Below are positions 25,701 through 38,929 of a stretch of 64,000 bases of DNA, piece after piece. The notes beneath the pieces were generated by a model. That model was not told where the DNA came from. It did no database searches and worked only from the letters and a program-made list of their open reading frames with translations. The DNA comes from Telmatactis stephensoni (taxonomy: Eukaryota > Cnidaria > Anthozoa > Actiniaria > Isophelliidae), in contig JALIZF010001718.1 in the NCBI GenBank assembly GCA_029948255.1, forward strand, positions 543,501 through 607,500, in the 5' to 3' direction. The position numbers and the translations under genes were made by a program. The stretch's first letter is position 1; every line of letters starts with the position of its first letter.

Positions 25701-28700
25701 GTCTATTTCTACGCTGGCATCAAGAAACTTGACCGTGATTGGATGAGTGGATACTCCATGACTGGACTTTCCAGGCAGTGGGTGTTTGATCCTTTCCGAC
25801 CATTCCTGTCTGATGAAAACATCGATTTCTATCTTGTCCACCTCTCTGGACTTTGCTATGATATGTTTGTTGGTTTCTTCTTGCTCTTTGACAAGACACG
25901 TCTGGTGGGAATCCTATTTTCTCTGGCATTTCATGGCATGAATTCTCAAATGTTTCACATTGGTATGTTTCCTTACACAATGATGGCTTCCTTACCTATC
26001 TTCTGTTCTGAGACATGGCCTAAGAATTTGCTATCACGATTGCCTGCTAAACTATCCATTTTAACTCCTCTATTGAGTGATGCCAACCCAAGCAGTCATT
26101 GCATCTACCCAAGCCAAGAACCTGAAAAGAATGACAAAGATGATAAAGTTAAAGAAGATGGAAATCAAGAAACTCTTGTATCTGGTAAAAAACAAGTGAC
26201 ATTTTACCACAAGACCATGGTGATGATATTTTCATTTTATGTGGCAGTTCAATGTTTCCTGCCATACTCACATTTCCTGACTAAGGTGAGTAGTGGTGAG
26301 GAAATGGTTAAAATAACTAATAAAATGGAGGGAAAGTGAGAAATTGCATGGACTTCAGTTTATTTGCTGTAAGCTGACTTCAGGCCCATTTCTTCTTGAA
26401 ACTTTTCCAAAATATCCTCTGGAAATCCTCTGGACAGTTTCTGACTTCTGCAACCCTGTACCCTTTCTGGAGGATACTCCTGAACCTTGCCTCGGTATAG
26501 ATATGTGAAAGTACTCACTATGGCCTTTCAAAAATGTTTGTTGTAGACTACAGATTCCTTTGAGTGAACTGTATTAACGCACGCCCCTTCAAAGTACTTG
26601 TACTACATAGGTTTTATATAAGCGGGAAGGGGGAGTGTTCTGAGAGATTTTTAAGCCCAGCCTATAGAAGACGCTTTAATTTGCTTTAATAGCTTACATC
26701 ATTCACATCCCCATTGCTAAACTTTTTAGGGTTACAATGGATGGACAGAGGGTCTTTATGGGTACTCATGGGACATGATGGTCCATTCTTGGAGTACCCA
26801 GCACGTACGTATCAAGGTAGTGGACCAAGCTACTGGAGAAGAGCTCTTCTTTCGTCCTGGGGTAGGTTGACTAATCACCATAGAATTATAGCGTCATATT
26901 TTTCTAGAATAGACATACTGATTTATTCCCAAACTCTTCCATTTCACTTCAGCGATATATAGCCCATATCGCAAATACATTCCATTGAATCTGAACAAAG
27001 GTTGCAATGTACAGCCGAAACTTTCCCTTAAGCTTTGATCTAAAACTTTTGTTTAAAGTCAATGAAGTGCAATTGCAATAAGAGCTTTTGGTGGAAGAGT
27101 TGGGTGGAATGACCTTTTCTATCCTTCCCTTTTAAAGTACCTGCTTAACCAAATCCAATTTTTGATTTTTCTCAGCTTCACAAATTTTTGTATTTACTAG
27201 ATCTCCTTATCAATATAGCATACCATGATATTTCAACTTTTCCTCTAAATCATCACCGTTTCTAGATGTTTAGCGCATATTTCGTCCCTTCTCTTTAAAC
27301 TGCGTTGTTGTTTTTTTGTGTGTGTGTGTGTGTGAACGGCCTGTATTTTAAATCCATATGTCAGTTCTTGCGAGGCATTGTCAACCTCTGTATGGCCGAC
27401 ACTTGCTCATATGTCTGCCTGAAGACAGAACATGTTTGTATTCGTAGTTAACAAGATGAGTGAAAATTGTTTTCTCTCTCTCTTACTTAGGCATACATGG
27501 GAGGTGGTCATCACAGCCACTCGAGGTGGAATTCCCATCCTGACATGATCAAACAGTACATCACTTGCCTCGCTGCAAAGCTTAAAGAACGCGACGATCT
27601 GAACATCACTGAACCAGCGATATATCTAGACGTGTGGCGATCAATGAATCACAGATTTCAGCAACGCTTCGTGGATCCCAATGTCGATATCGTTACAGCA
27701 CCTTGGTCGCCGTTTGCGAAGACCCCCTGGGCTTTACCACTGTTGACAGAACTTTCTTCGTGGCGGACAAAAATGAAAGAGATCCAAAAAAAACTCCAAG
27801 AAGCCCATTTGGGAAACTTTACCGATATCGTCTTTGTCGCTGATTTTCCGGGTTTGAATTTAGAAAATTTTGTCACCGAAGATTTGAATCTAACTTTGAC
27901 TGTTTTACACGGTAAAGTTAACGTGGAAGTGAACAGCAAGAATGAAACTGTTGGTGTAAACGAAGAAATCCCACTGCCATCCAATACAACTCATGTTGTG
28001 TATACAGTGTCTGATACTCCAGCATGTTGGATGTACGTGTATATGAATACAACATTACTAACAAATCAGACACTTAAACAATGGGTTTTACATCCAGGTA
28101 AGTGAGTATACTCACCTGTTAAGATACCTACCTACCTACGTCCAGAGGTGGGAGGGTGGAAAAACTTGCGATGCAAACCAACCAGCATGCATTGCAAACA
28201 CTGCCAGTATGCGCTGAGACCCTCCCAAGACTTATTGGGAAACCGCTGAACTGCATGCTTTCTTTATCTCGGTTTTGACTTCGCCTAAATTTCATTCAGC
28301 CACACCTTACAACATGAAACTAATGGAGTAAAACTAGCACTGAGTACTGTTTGGCACACTTTGACGGCAAGGTGAATCAATTGTTCCCATACTGTGGTAA
28401 AACTTGCTTGTAGGGGAGTAGTCTGTGACTAGCCGCTTCACAATAAACGCAAAGATCGTGCGCCGTGAAATGACGTCATCACATTGAATTTTTACAACCA
28501 GCGCGCAGACGCAGGCGCCTAAGTCTCTAGGTGCTGTACATTTACGGCGCGAGATGTGAGACTGACTTCTATTTTTCGCAGCGACTGCATCTACTAGTTT
28601 CGTGATGATTTTGCCTGATGCCGGGGTACGTTACGCGCTACAATTTCCACACGTCTTGTGTGAAGTAATTTTACAGCGCAGTTCAAAAAATACATAATCA

Positions 28701-29174
28701 AGATCAACTTATTTTCTTCTAGAAACCAGCCCATTATCAAAAGAGAAAGCAAAGTTAAAGCAAAGGCCTGTCCTGGAAAGATTCCGTGCATTTATACTTA
28801 AAAAGGTTATTTTATTCTACGTCAGCTTCTTGAACTCTTACTATGCAATAAGACACTTAACAATGGGGCTACCGTATCCTTGGGAAGAAGAAGAAGAAGA
28901 AGTCAGTGATGTCGATGGTCATGACCAGGGTGCAGGTGAGCAGTTAGGTGTGGAGGATTCACCAAGTGATTCAGGAGGGCAAGACTTAAACCAAAAGGAA
29001 GACGATAAACAAGATGCAGATAAAGCTACTATGGACCCAGATGAGGTTAACCACAAACAACAAGATGTGGTCGAGAGTGAAAGTGATTCAGATCAGAGCA
29101 ACCAGGACAAGACAATAAAGGATACTTTTCGAGATGGAGGAGAAATGAATGCTGACTCAAAAAATGAGCTCTAA
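22729..29174 (+). CDS. GGCX: Vitamin K-dependent gamma-glutamyl carboxylase
   Basis: Seven coding exons join in frame: 22729-22837, 24290-24608, 25088-25166, 25692-26285, 26730-26861, 27491-28097 and 28723-29174. All junctions are GT-AG. The product is 763 residues, close to the usual vertebrate length (about 760). GGCX is an ER membrane enzyme that uses reduced vitamin K, CO2 and O2 to turn Glu into Gla. Visible hallmarks are [20 protein letters not shown], the membrane-rich HTTM region ([16 protein letters not shown]), and YAGIKKLD with the Lys pair at 180-181, which includes the catalytic-base Lys of the family. [11 protein letters not shown] and the lumenal beta-rich part ([19 protein letters not shown]) follow. 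Exon 7 ends in a long Asp/Glu/Ser-rich tail that differs from vertebrate C-termini. Introns hold minisatellites and a dispersed repeat. The start ATG is the first in frame; upstream UTR exons are possible. Confidence 0.95.
23620..23990. repeat. Dispersed GGGGTACTCCC / TATTTTTTAGGGG repeat in GGCX intron 1
   Basis: A G-run (about 23624-23638) leads into TACTCCCTATAT and several copies of GTATTTTTTAGGGG. A diverged inverted relative lies at about 37410-37600 (GGGAGTGCTCCCC end). It creates a spurious open frame. Confidence 0.6.
25300..25600. repeat. Imperfect minisatellite in GGCX intron 3
   Basis: Repeating CTACCAACAACCTACTGACACC-like phrases, each about 18-24 bp, with many substitutions. No coding role; it lies between exons 3 and 4. 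Confidence 0.7.
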
Positions 29175-31050
29175 AATACAGTGTCAGCTGAACTGCAAAA
29201 ATCTTGCGTACGTTATACTTAATTGTTCATTCACCTCCCAAATGCATCCCGCTCTTGCTCTCTCAGTCCATTTTCGACCGGTCCAAATAATTAAGATGCT
29301 GCTAGGCGCTTCATGCATCGAGCTCAGTAAATTAAAACTGTGTATTTATAACAGTAATGTAAGTAAAAATACAATTTAAAGCCATTGTGTTTTAAAAATG
29401 ATAAATTATAAACACATTTTTGTTTCTCTGCGCACTTGCAAAACGTGGTTCTGAATTAAAGATCTGAACAGCCAGTTATTGCCACAGGAATCCCAACTGA
29501 AAACCAGTATTTAGACTAATTAATTCCGACCTACTGGGGAGAGGATGGTTGCTGGTAGGGAGAAAATGTAAAATTGCTCCGGCAGAAATGAAGTAAAGTG
29601 TTTTGTTAATGATGTTTGATAAAATTTCACATTATGACTGATCCACCAGTGGATAAACTCCACTGATTGAGTCGGCGTACGATGCACCTTTAATTTTATC
29701 CCGACATTTCCCTAGTATTAATACCTGGTGTGAGTTAATTTCTGACGTCGTCAAAAATGTCCTGCAGTTCGGTGAAGATCCAATATCGACAAAACTTCCT
29801 GTTATTTTCCAACTAGGTTAACTTTAATAGCTTCTACGTGGAACCAGACAAAACATGATAATAGATTAATTTTGTTTGATGCATAACTATGCAAAGTGCA
29901 TCAAGAAATATCTATATTCTCCTTAAAAGTTGTTATATTTACTCTACATACCTCGCCGTGGGGGGCCATTGAATTGGATTGATGGCAAAGGTGCGGAAAA
30001 TCCCAGTAAGACAAAAGAATATTCATTGAAAATATTCTCGTATTATAATGCTTGCAGAAACAAATAAAATTATAGCAAAATTATTAAGATCTTACACACT
30101 GCTCCCAATTTTTCTCGTGCCTCTTCTGCATCGAGGCTTTCATTGATCTGTTTACACCTAATGGTCGCATAGGAACTACTACATCGTATTTGTCGAAAAT
30201 AATTTCTTCGTGACGAACCTCAGTTTTTGATAGAATCAGCGAGTAGAACGAATTATATTTTCGTGAAAAAAAAACGTGAAAAAAAAATTCATATAAAATT
30301 GAAATTGCTGAGTGCCTATTTTTTATTTCGATTTTCAAAAAAAAATATCGTGAAAAAATCATGTTATGTCCGAGTTTATTTATGTCTCATTTTACAACAA
30401 CAGTTAATTTTACTAAATGCAATAATAGTTATGACTCAAATTCGAAAAGGGAGAAAATTAGAACTGAAAGAAAATATTCCAGCCGAACTTGGCAACAGCT
30501 GATTCTTGTTTATATGTGAATGTACTCAGGGCAAGCTCTGGAGACGTGATAAACACATTCAGCAAATCGCATTGTGATTGGCTAGAGCTTGGTAACATTT
30601 TATGAATAACGTTGAGAGAAATGCAAATGAATTCTAAAAACATTTGTATTTGTTCGCAGACAAAAGCCTAGAGTTAATATAAATTTAAATAAAAGGAAAT
30701 AAAATAGAAAAATACTTATTTGGATTTCGCTTTTTAAGTTATTCCTTCAGCTAAAGGTTAAATTCTTTGAAACATTGTTGAGATGTTTTTGAATTCTCCC
30801 AAAGTGCATATTTGACATTCCTCTGGTGCAACGCATTCAAATTTTCTTCCCTCGCTTACTCGGTCACCTGATCTGCCAAGACAGCTGGTTCCCGCCGTTT
30901 TCTGGGTCGATGTGAGCTCTGCAAGATTTTGCTTCGTTTTTCTGCAGTAAATAGGGACAGATCTTGTCCTAAATTGATGCCAAGATATAGAAATACTTAT
31001 ATATTTGTGCTGTGAAGCACTGATCGAAGAAATTTACAATAAGGATCAAG
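29175..31050. other. Intergenic region between GGCX and TFAP4
   Basis: It holds the GGCX 3' UTR and the TFAP4 promoter and 5' UTR. No other exon or repeat array is supported. Confidence 0.4.
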
Positions 31051-32051
31051 ATGACATCGCTTTGTCGAGGGACGAGCAAACTCGAACCGCTTGACCAAAG
31101 CTTTGTAGAAGACACTACGAGTGATGTTGATTGTAGGTTAGTAGCTCAGGTCCATCCAGATTTGCTCCTAATAAATTTTTCTGTGATCTGATTCTATGTG
31201 TTTCTTTTCTGCGTCAAATACAGCTCCAGTCCTGAGTCTGATCGAGATCGTGAGCGACGTCTGAGGCGGGAAATAGCCAACTCCAACGAAAGGCGAAGGA
31301 TGCAGAGCATCAATACGGGTTTTCAGGCCCTCCGAACTTTAATACCAAATGCAGAGGGCGAAAAGTTAAGCAAGGTAAAGTTGGCGTTCGTGATATTCTT
31401 TATTTAGCTGTAAGATGCAACCGTATTAGCGAAGTTCTGTATTTTTGACTCGATTCTGTTGACTATTTGTAGGCAGCAATTCTGCAGCAAACTGCAGAGT
31501 ATATTTTCTCCCTGGAACAAGATAAAACCCGCCTTCTACAGCAGAACACAACTCTAAAGCGAATATTGAGTAATTGTGAGCGAAATAATCAAACAAAAAC
31601 CGACGAAAGTGAGGTTCCGTTCAAGCGGTTACGATGTGTATCAGATACCGACAGCTCCGACCTAGCACGTGGTGGCATGAATCACACCAAAGCAAAGACC
31701 AAGGATGAAAATGGCAACAACATCGTCCAAGACAATCTCATGGAGGATTTACAAAAAGAACTAATCGATTTACGATGTCAGCTCGAGAAGGAACGAAGAT
31801 TACGTATTTCTTTGGAGGGACAGAAACAGAAACTTGAGTCTGATTTCAACGAGCTGAGATTGAAGACTCATGTCAAATACAGCTCCAATAACAAAGCGCT
31901 TGCAACAACTCGACAAAATTTAGATACCATTGTACAGGCGATCAAACACCTCGAAGGAGATGGACCGGAGAATGAAGAAACTCCAGTAAAATTAAAATCT
32001 GACGCTTTGGGAAGCGGTACAGACTTAACTTCCAGGAGGCTGATAGTCTGA
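31051..32051 (+). CDS. TFAP4: Transcription factor AP-4 (bHLH-leucine zipper)
   Basis: Exons 31051-31136, 31224-31374 and 31473-32051 join in frame to 271 residues. Residues about 38-95 form the basic helix-loop-helix region: REIANSNERRRMQSIN is the DNA-binding basic part, and GEKLSKAAILQQTAEYIF is helix 2. A leucine zipper follows (SLEQDKTRLLQQN), then a second zipper-like coiled coil (LQKELIDLRCQLEKERRLR). Near the C-terminus TRQNLDTIVQAIKHLEG matches a conserved AP-4 block. AP-4 binds E-boxes (CAGCTG) as a homodimer in the nucleus. The protein is shorter than the human one (338 residues) and lacks its Gln/Pro-rich middle. Introns are short (87 and 98 bp). A further 5' exon cannot be excluded, but the chosen ATG opens directly into the conserved region. 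Confidence 0.95.
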
Positions 32052-33470
32052 TAGATCGAAAGCACAGCTGATTATAAATCAACTATGGCCATTCAGTCGA
32101 GTGGAACTAATGACATTTTTCTTCAAAGGCCTTTTGCACGTGTGATTTCGTTTAAATTAGATTCTATATGTGTACAGGAACAGATTTTGTAGCCGTTACT
32201 ATTCTTGAGTTAGAAAAAGTATGTATATTATCTGAATTTCAAAAGAAAACAAACCAATACATTTTATTACGAAATAGGGTCATCACAGACCGACTTAGTA
32301 CAGAAATGCAGTTTTTTACTGTAATGTATTTATTGTGATTTTTTAAGGTATTTCGCACTTTTCTGCACTAGAAATATCGAAATCTAAGCAAGGTTGTTGT
32401 TTTTAAAGAAAGACTTGAAACTGCCAGGACAAGATATACAATATTGTACAGACTGATAGCGAAATTTGTTCTTGTGTTATGTGTCACAAACAGCTGACAG
32501 TCGGAATTGTCGCAACAGCTGATTTGCCGTGATTTGAATATGACTGATGATATTTCTGTAATTTCAGCCACAAAAATGGTGATGTCTACACTGTTGTAAA
32601 TATGTTGTGTTGTAAATAGAGTATATAATACGGCTTTGTAAACCGGCGATAATTTTTAATATCTCTTCAAGATTTATGAAGTGAAAATCGATTGTATTGA
32701 CAGTTTACTAATTTATTTTGCATAATTATTACTTATATCTCATTGTGTGATTTACATATGACCTTTCTGGGGTGGGGTGAAGTGTTTTTGCGTTATAGAG
32801 TTCTGTTTCTATTGTTTTCCCAAAACTGGCCTGAATCGTTTTCATTTTAAACAGCAAATACCGTCGAACTTGAATTTGGAACCAATTGTATTGTCTGATC
32901 TTCTAGGCTTCTTTGCGACGCCAATGTTTGGCTGTGCGTTTTGGCAGCCGAATGGGGGATACGACAGAAAAAAAATGTCTTACTGTATTTAATAATTCGA
33001 ATAAGCGTCCGGGGCGCTTATTTCATTGTCAGTAAATCCGAAAATCCAAAACCTAAATCAAGGATTAATTAAGGGTAAGAGCCATTTTGATTGATTTTGC
33101 AACGATATCGTGTTCACTTAGAATTAAGAATTAGTTACTCTACACAAACTGTAGTGCCATCAGTCTCACGAGACAGAGGGGAGGGGAAGGGACTTTTTTG
33201 TTTCAAAAAACTGAGTAGAGAGAGGGCGTTATTTCGAATCATTACCGGGACATCTTTAATTTAGACATCCAGAAAGCTACCGCTACAATATCAGAGATCA
33301 GTAGGGCGCTACTAGAGTGAAACGGTTCTGTCTATTGGGTAGTTTATCGTTGCAACATATTGGCCATTTTGAAATTGTGGAATCGCGTTGAATCATGGTG
33401 AAAATTATTCATCTGGAGATATCGTGCACTGCAACAAATATGAGAGGAATAAGCGACAATGATTTAAACG
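32052..33470. other. Gene-free region 3' of TFAP4
   Basis: The left part should be TFAP4 3' UTR; AATAAA-like signals are not clear. No other exon is seen. Confidence 0.35.
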
Positions 33471-33477
33471 GTTACAA

Positions 33478-33755
33478 CAAGAGACCATAATACTAAGAGA
33501 GCGAAACTCAGTATTGATGTCTGTGCGATGTTCGTGGCGCCTAAGGCTATTTTTAGTAATTTCGCCATCGCGCGCGCAAGGCACTTAAACAATAGAATTC
33601 AAACTGTCCCTTCCGCGCGCACGCCAAAAATCAAATTCTATTGGTTGAGGGCCTTGCGCGCGCTATGGCGAAGTTACTAAAAATAGCCTTAGGCGCCACG
33701 AACATGGCACAGACATCAATACTGAGTTTCGCTCTCTTAGTATTATGGTCTCTTG
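33478..33755. mobile_element. Palindromic MITE, CAAGAGACC family, copy 1
   Basis: A 278-bp, almost fully palindromic element starting CAAGAGACCATAATACTAAG and ending with its inverted copy. It is flanked by the perfect 7-bp duplication GTTACAA (33471-33477 and 33756-33762). GC-rich GCGCGCGC patches lie mid-arm. No coding capacity. Confidence 0.92.
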
Positions 33756-34833
33756 GTTACAATCATTTACAAGCACTTTAATGTAACTTAAAATTGCGTT
33801 CCCAAAACAAAACTTCAACTTTAACTTTAATCAGTTAGAATGGCAAATGCGGAGTCATTGCGAGATGGCAGGTTGCTTTATTTCTCTAGACAGATCTGAA
33901 TGAGTTGTTGTTGTTGTTGTTGTCAGTTGTGTTTTTTTGAGGTTGTTAAGTTAAGAGTAAAGCTGTAGGTTTGTCACATGCCATTTCAATAGAATGTAAA
34001 GCGTTGGCTCGAACCCTTCAGTACAATTATCAACGTCAAGCGATCGTTGTGTTTCAACGGTAAGAACACGTTTGACGGTCCAAACACGTTATTGTTTCAG
34101 TGAAAACCGCTGTAAGCTGTCCTTCTAAACAAGTCTCGTTTCGGAATTAAGTAAAATATTTCCTATTAGCTACCCTGGTTCGTTAATAATTACCCGGCGG
34201 GCGTAGCCACCTAGTTAAGGTTTCCCCTTCCTTCGTGTTCTTCGTCCTTGTGCGTCACAAAACGGCAAGAAGGCTGCTACAGAACATTCTCGAATTTGTT
34301 ACTCGACGAGTTCCGTATAGAACAGTTGGTCTCTAGAGCGCATGCTTGGCACTCATTGTAGATCACACTGGAAGTCGTCAGTGAACCGAAATGTATTCCG
34401 ATGGTCGTCTTGATGAAGTCTTCAAGAAACATGACACCTTGTGGAGCTCTTGGTGGTGCAAGTCAAATTACAAGTCAGCGATTTTGATTTTGCTGAGTAT
34501 CGATTTTGAAGGCTTTCTTTAATACAAGTTGTTTGATCGAACATCGAAGACTTACTGACGAGTGTTTGCTACTTCTCGTGACGTCTCTCAAGTCAAGTTC
34601 TCTCATCTCTGTACATACAAACGCACATACATGTTGCGCTCATATATAGGCTCACAAAAAAACAACAACAACAACAACACTGACAACAACAAAAAACTAG
34701 TTTTTCTATGTAAGGGGGGAGCAAAAAAATTAAAAAACAGCTTAAAACGCTTCAAAACCAGAAAAAACCATACAAAAAGATGAAAAGATAATATTTACTA
34801 CATAACAAGGCGAAAAAAATTTTTTTTTTAATT

Positions 34834-34912
34834 CCAGGATTCGAACCCGGACCCTTACATATGCTTCGCAATGATTGCCTGGGGTGCCTGTGGGCTATCG
34901 AGAACCCGTACT
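34834..34912 (-). repeat. tRNA-like pseudogene or SINE fragment with A-rich tail
   Basis: Read on the minus strand, GGGTTCGAATCCTGG is a perfect Pol III B box, followed by AATTAAAAAAAAA. The 5' half (TCGATAGCCCACAGGC) is only loosely A-box-like, and the acceptor ends do not pair. A retroposed tRNA relic is likely. Confidence 0.4.
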
Positions 34913-35199
34913 TCTGCACTGGGCAATTCTTTTCACCGTGAAACCCTAGAAACTTCACAAAAAGTATGCTTGATGTCGATGGATAGCTTGAACGGTGAAA
35001 TATCAAGGGTAAATGAAGTCGCAATCTTTAATCTAGGTGAGAACAACAATGCCATCTTGAAATGGTATGAAGAAGACATTGATACCATTCTTTATCCTTA
35101 TTAATGTTGCTGTAGACAAACCAGTCGAGATCTGCAGCGCGTGTCTCGGGTTTTTGTTTTCATCTTTGCAGCACAATTGGAAAAGTTGCGCAATAGTTC

Positions 35200-35545
35200 C
35201 TAACATGTTTTGTTATGATTGGCTGAGAACGCAAGAAAATCCAATGCCCTACATTATCAATGTCATGTTCGAGCGCACTTCAGACTTGTGCGAACTCTAG
35301 CTGCGAAGTGATCACCGCAAGCCAGGAATGCAAGATGGCGGCCAAGTGACAGAGCAGCTTTCAAAAACAGGCTCGTTGAGCAGTAAAACAAAATGTAAAG
35401 TCGAGCTTTTTTACTCGATGTATACCTTATCGGATCTTTAGAATGGGTTGTTATTATTTTGGGGTTGGTCTCCAATACTATGACCAAATATTGAATTCTA
35501 AATGGAGTACTTTCAAAGCACACTCCCGCGTCTCAGAGCTGTTTG
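35200..35545. repeat. Dispersed repeat, inverted partner of 19495-19860
   Basis: The reverse complement aligns by eye with 19495-19860 across most of its length, including CCGCCATCTTGCATTCCT. No reading frame of note. Confidence 0.65.
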
Positions 35546-36183
35546 ATGTAAGCTGGAAATCTTCTATAAATATACTGAGAAACGCGAATTCTCACCCCAT
35601 ATGTTTCTAAATGAACAAGAATAGTGGCAAGTCAATTGTATTTCCCATTCAAACATTCATGTCGAGATTTGTACAGAGTTTTAATATCGATTTCCTGAAA
35701 CCGAAGGGCACTGATTATTTTTTCAGTGCGCTGAAGGTAATTTGATGACAATCGCGCTTTAGTACGTCTTTTGTTCACACCGTTGCAGAGGTCTTTAAAA
35801 CGAACAATTCAGTTATTAAGTGAAATAAAATCAAAAACACAATTCAGTTTAAAGATAAAAGAAGCTTTGCATATCAAATGGCTGAGCACGCTCAATCAGC
35901 AGCTTTACCATGTAATTCTTAAGCTCATTCAATAGTTTTCTTCCCTTTTTGTTTCATTAAGTCATGACTATTTGTTTATTGTTAATATGTTGTATTGTGT
36001 ATATATTGAACCGATCATGCCATGTTCACTCACACGGAGGAAGGTAGCTGAGACTACCGAAACATGTATGTAGAATAAAAATGAAACTGCAGAATGTCGT
36101 ACATTCCGTGAAACAAATAAAATCAATGAAATAAACTGTAATATTCCCAAGTATTAAATATTAATAACTTAATCGAATCTTAA

Positions 36184-36992
36184 GGACGTTCGCGGGAAAA
36201 AAAGTTTACCATGTTTTTTCCTTCATACTTCGCATGGTGAGATAATGTCATCATAGAAGTTCAAATAGCAAATAAAAAATGGGGGTCACCGTATTCGTTG
36301 AGGAGCGAGGTGACATCAAAGTGCACCCACTTTCTCGTAGAAGAACGCTTGCGCGCCAATCTATATGAGTCGAGCATAGAAGTCATTTTATTGTGGAAAA
36401 ATTATATGGATTGCTCAATGTTTATTTACACGACCACTTGATAACCCATGGAATAATAGTATGTGAAAATATTTGTAAATACTTAACAAATAACTATTGT
36501 TTTTAAATTCGAATTGGCAGTCATGAGCGACGCTTTTGCCGCGACTTAGCTCAAAGTTGTCACGAAAATCCGTGTTTTAATATGATTTTACCATAATATT
36601 TTTCTCAAATTTAAAATATTAACAGCCTATGTAATTCTTTGTCAAACATTGAAATAAAAAGTGGGGGTCACCGTATTCGTTTCCGAGATATTGAGCCGTA
36701 AAGTTCAAAATCGATTCAAAAATTGGCCACCATCTTGAATACCGAGAGGAGACTGGGCCCAGTAGAATCTTTTCCATCCTTTTTTCTGCAGTTTTTCAAC
36801 CTGAACGATTTTTTTCCTCGGTAAAATTACTTTTTTTCACTTTTTTTTCTTTTTTTGAATACTTTCCATAAAAAAAAATCGAAAAAGTCGTTACGGAAAA
36901 AATTTCTTTTAGGCCGCCATCTTGGATTTATCGAGGTAGCGCGCGCTAGCGTGCGCAGTAAAAGTGCGCGTGAACAATGCCCGCGAACGTCC
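36184..36992. mobile_element. Non-autonomous DNA element with TTAA target duplication
   Basis: The terminal inverted repeats GGACGTTCGCGGG and CCCGCGAACGTCC are directly flanked by TTAA (36180-36183 and 36993-36996). GGGGGTCACCGTATTCGTT occurs twice inside (about 36282 and 36664). TTAA duplication points to piggyBac or Kolobok-type transposases. The 809-bp copy has no transposase. Confidence 0.85.
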
Positions 36993-37399
36993 TTAAGAGA
37001 ATTTTTGTACGTATTTTATACGGTCATCCAGTAGGTAAGACAAGTTAGAGGTACAGAATAGAAAAGGGTATAGAAAAGGGTTTTAGAAAAGAGTAGGAAC
37101 TCGCTCAGCATTTCACTTTCTGTTAGAAACGACTAGTTTTAATCGGTAGTAGAAGTCTCGAAAACACAGAGCAATATTCTAGAACAACATCAAACATGTT
37201 TGAATACAGACTTGCCATCCTTAACTTTTGTGTATCGCGTTTATCGTTCCTGTTCGGTTGTTGGAGGTTTGGGAACCCTGTGTTGTAATTCTATGGTTCG
37301 TTCCGTGGTTCAATACACCTTTTTTACACCTTTGCTCTTAACGGTTTTTTCTTTGTTGTGAAAATATTTCTAAGGCCGCTGTTGTTACATGAGCGTTTG

Positions 37400-37600
37400 G
37401 CTTGAATGGTAGTTTTCGCAGCCCTTTTTATGCTAGGACCCTTTTCGACAGTCTCGAGATAGTCGCACATTACCTACCCTTTGGCATACCCAAAATTGCA
37501 AATTCCCTACCCTTTTCTATACCTCTGGCCTCAAAAAGGTACCCCTTTCGGCTGGAGCATCCCTGCATAGCAAATATATGGGAGTGCTCCCCGGGTTCCC
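37400..37600. repeat. Dispersed repeat related to 23620-23990
   Basis: AGGTACCCCTTTCGGCTGG, GCATCCCTGCATAGCAAATA and the GGGAGTGCTCCCC end read as the inverted form of the repeat in GGCX intron 1. Divergent and non-coding. Confidence 0.45.
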
Positions 37601-38214
37601 GAGTTCGGTTCCCAGTGACCTCATGATCCTTGTTTCGACGTCTATCCTTTCCGTGTAACTTTAATTAGCTTTAAATACCCGTGAAAAAGGAGCACTGATG
37701 GAGAGAGGGGGAGGGGGGAAATGAGCGCATCGTCGGCCTCAGGTTTATTAGTCAATTTGTGACTATTACGAGCTACCGAAGTAAAATGAGGGCTAACCCA
37801 GTAACCCAATTTCTAATCAACTAGCTAGTGTAACGAAAACGAGGCTTTGGATGGTTCAAATTCACCCAAAAAAGCCTATTCGATTCATCCAATGGACAAT
37901 TCTAATTTTTCACGTACATTTTCTTCCCAGTTCCCCATTTGTTGGGTTTTAGCCCCTTTTTCCATACTGCTAGAAGTACCCTTTTTGAGAGTTGTCTGGA
38001 GGCCCAGACGTTCTATTCTCAAGAATACTGATTGACGATAGGATATTGGGCACATGGGTTTGCATGAAAAGAACAAACCCATTCACGTTCAGGAGGCCCG
38101 TCTCCAAAGGAATATAGAACAGTTGGTAATCTGTGGATAGCTTTGCAGCTGTAAGTAGCCTATTAAGAAAATACATTACTTGCCTTTCGCCACTCGTTCT
38201 CGGATATCCATGCA

Positions 38215-38292
38215 GTGCGAAAGGGGGAGAGGAAGGGAAGAAGAAGGATACTTTTCCCCTTTTCCTCTCTCCTCTCCCTCCCCTTTCGCAAC
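38215..38292. repeat. Purine/pyrimidine hairpin
   Basis: TGCGAAAGGGGGAGAGG is mirrored by CCTCTCCCTCCCCTTTCGCA, with a short centre. It resembles the arms of the inner MITE at 18507-18725 in composition but not in its termini. Confidence 0.6.
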
Positions 38293-38929
38293 GGGTCCCC
38301 GAGGACTGATCGCGACTTGAGAGTGATGATTATGCTGATGATGCGAGCTATTGATAATGAACTACAGTCAACTCCCTCTAAGACAGACATCATCGGGAGG
38401 TGTCTATAATATATTTGATTTTAGCAGAAAGGGACCAGCCATGGTTGTCCGTTTTAGAAAGATGTTAGTTGGGCGAAAGTTCACTATGCTGCAGTACAAA
38501 AAGAGACTAACTAGCGAGTGAGCTAGTTTGGGCTGCGTCGTATAAAACTACTGACGTTTCGTCCCTAGGCCTTTCATTGGAGGAAAGCACGAAGGTCTAA
38601 GGCTCAAAACGTCAGTAAGTTATCTCTTGTTTAATACGGTGTTGCAAATTTCCATTCATCCCTTGCAGGCAGTATGTGATGCTATTAACTTAATTGTGCG
38701 AGGTGTGAGCCGTATTTTGGCGAAACAGCAGTTTCTCCATGCATGACGACAAGGGAGATCACTTGGGGACCCAGGGGGAAAGGGGGAGGTGAGGGGAAGA
38801 GAAAAGACAGGGCCACAGGTTTATTAGCTTGTAGCTAGTAGCTATATAATAATAATAATTATTATTATATGTATCATGAGAATTTCATTGAATAAAGCCA
38901 GTGTGTTGAAATCTATACGCTATATTTTC

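Noticed and set aside
25720..25980. Minus-strand frame inside GGCX exon 4
   Set aside because: Shadow of the conserved carboxylase coding frame.
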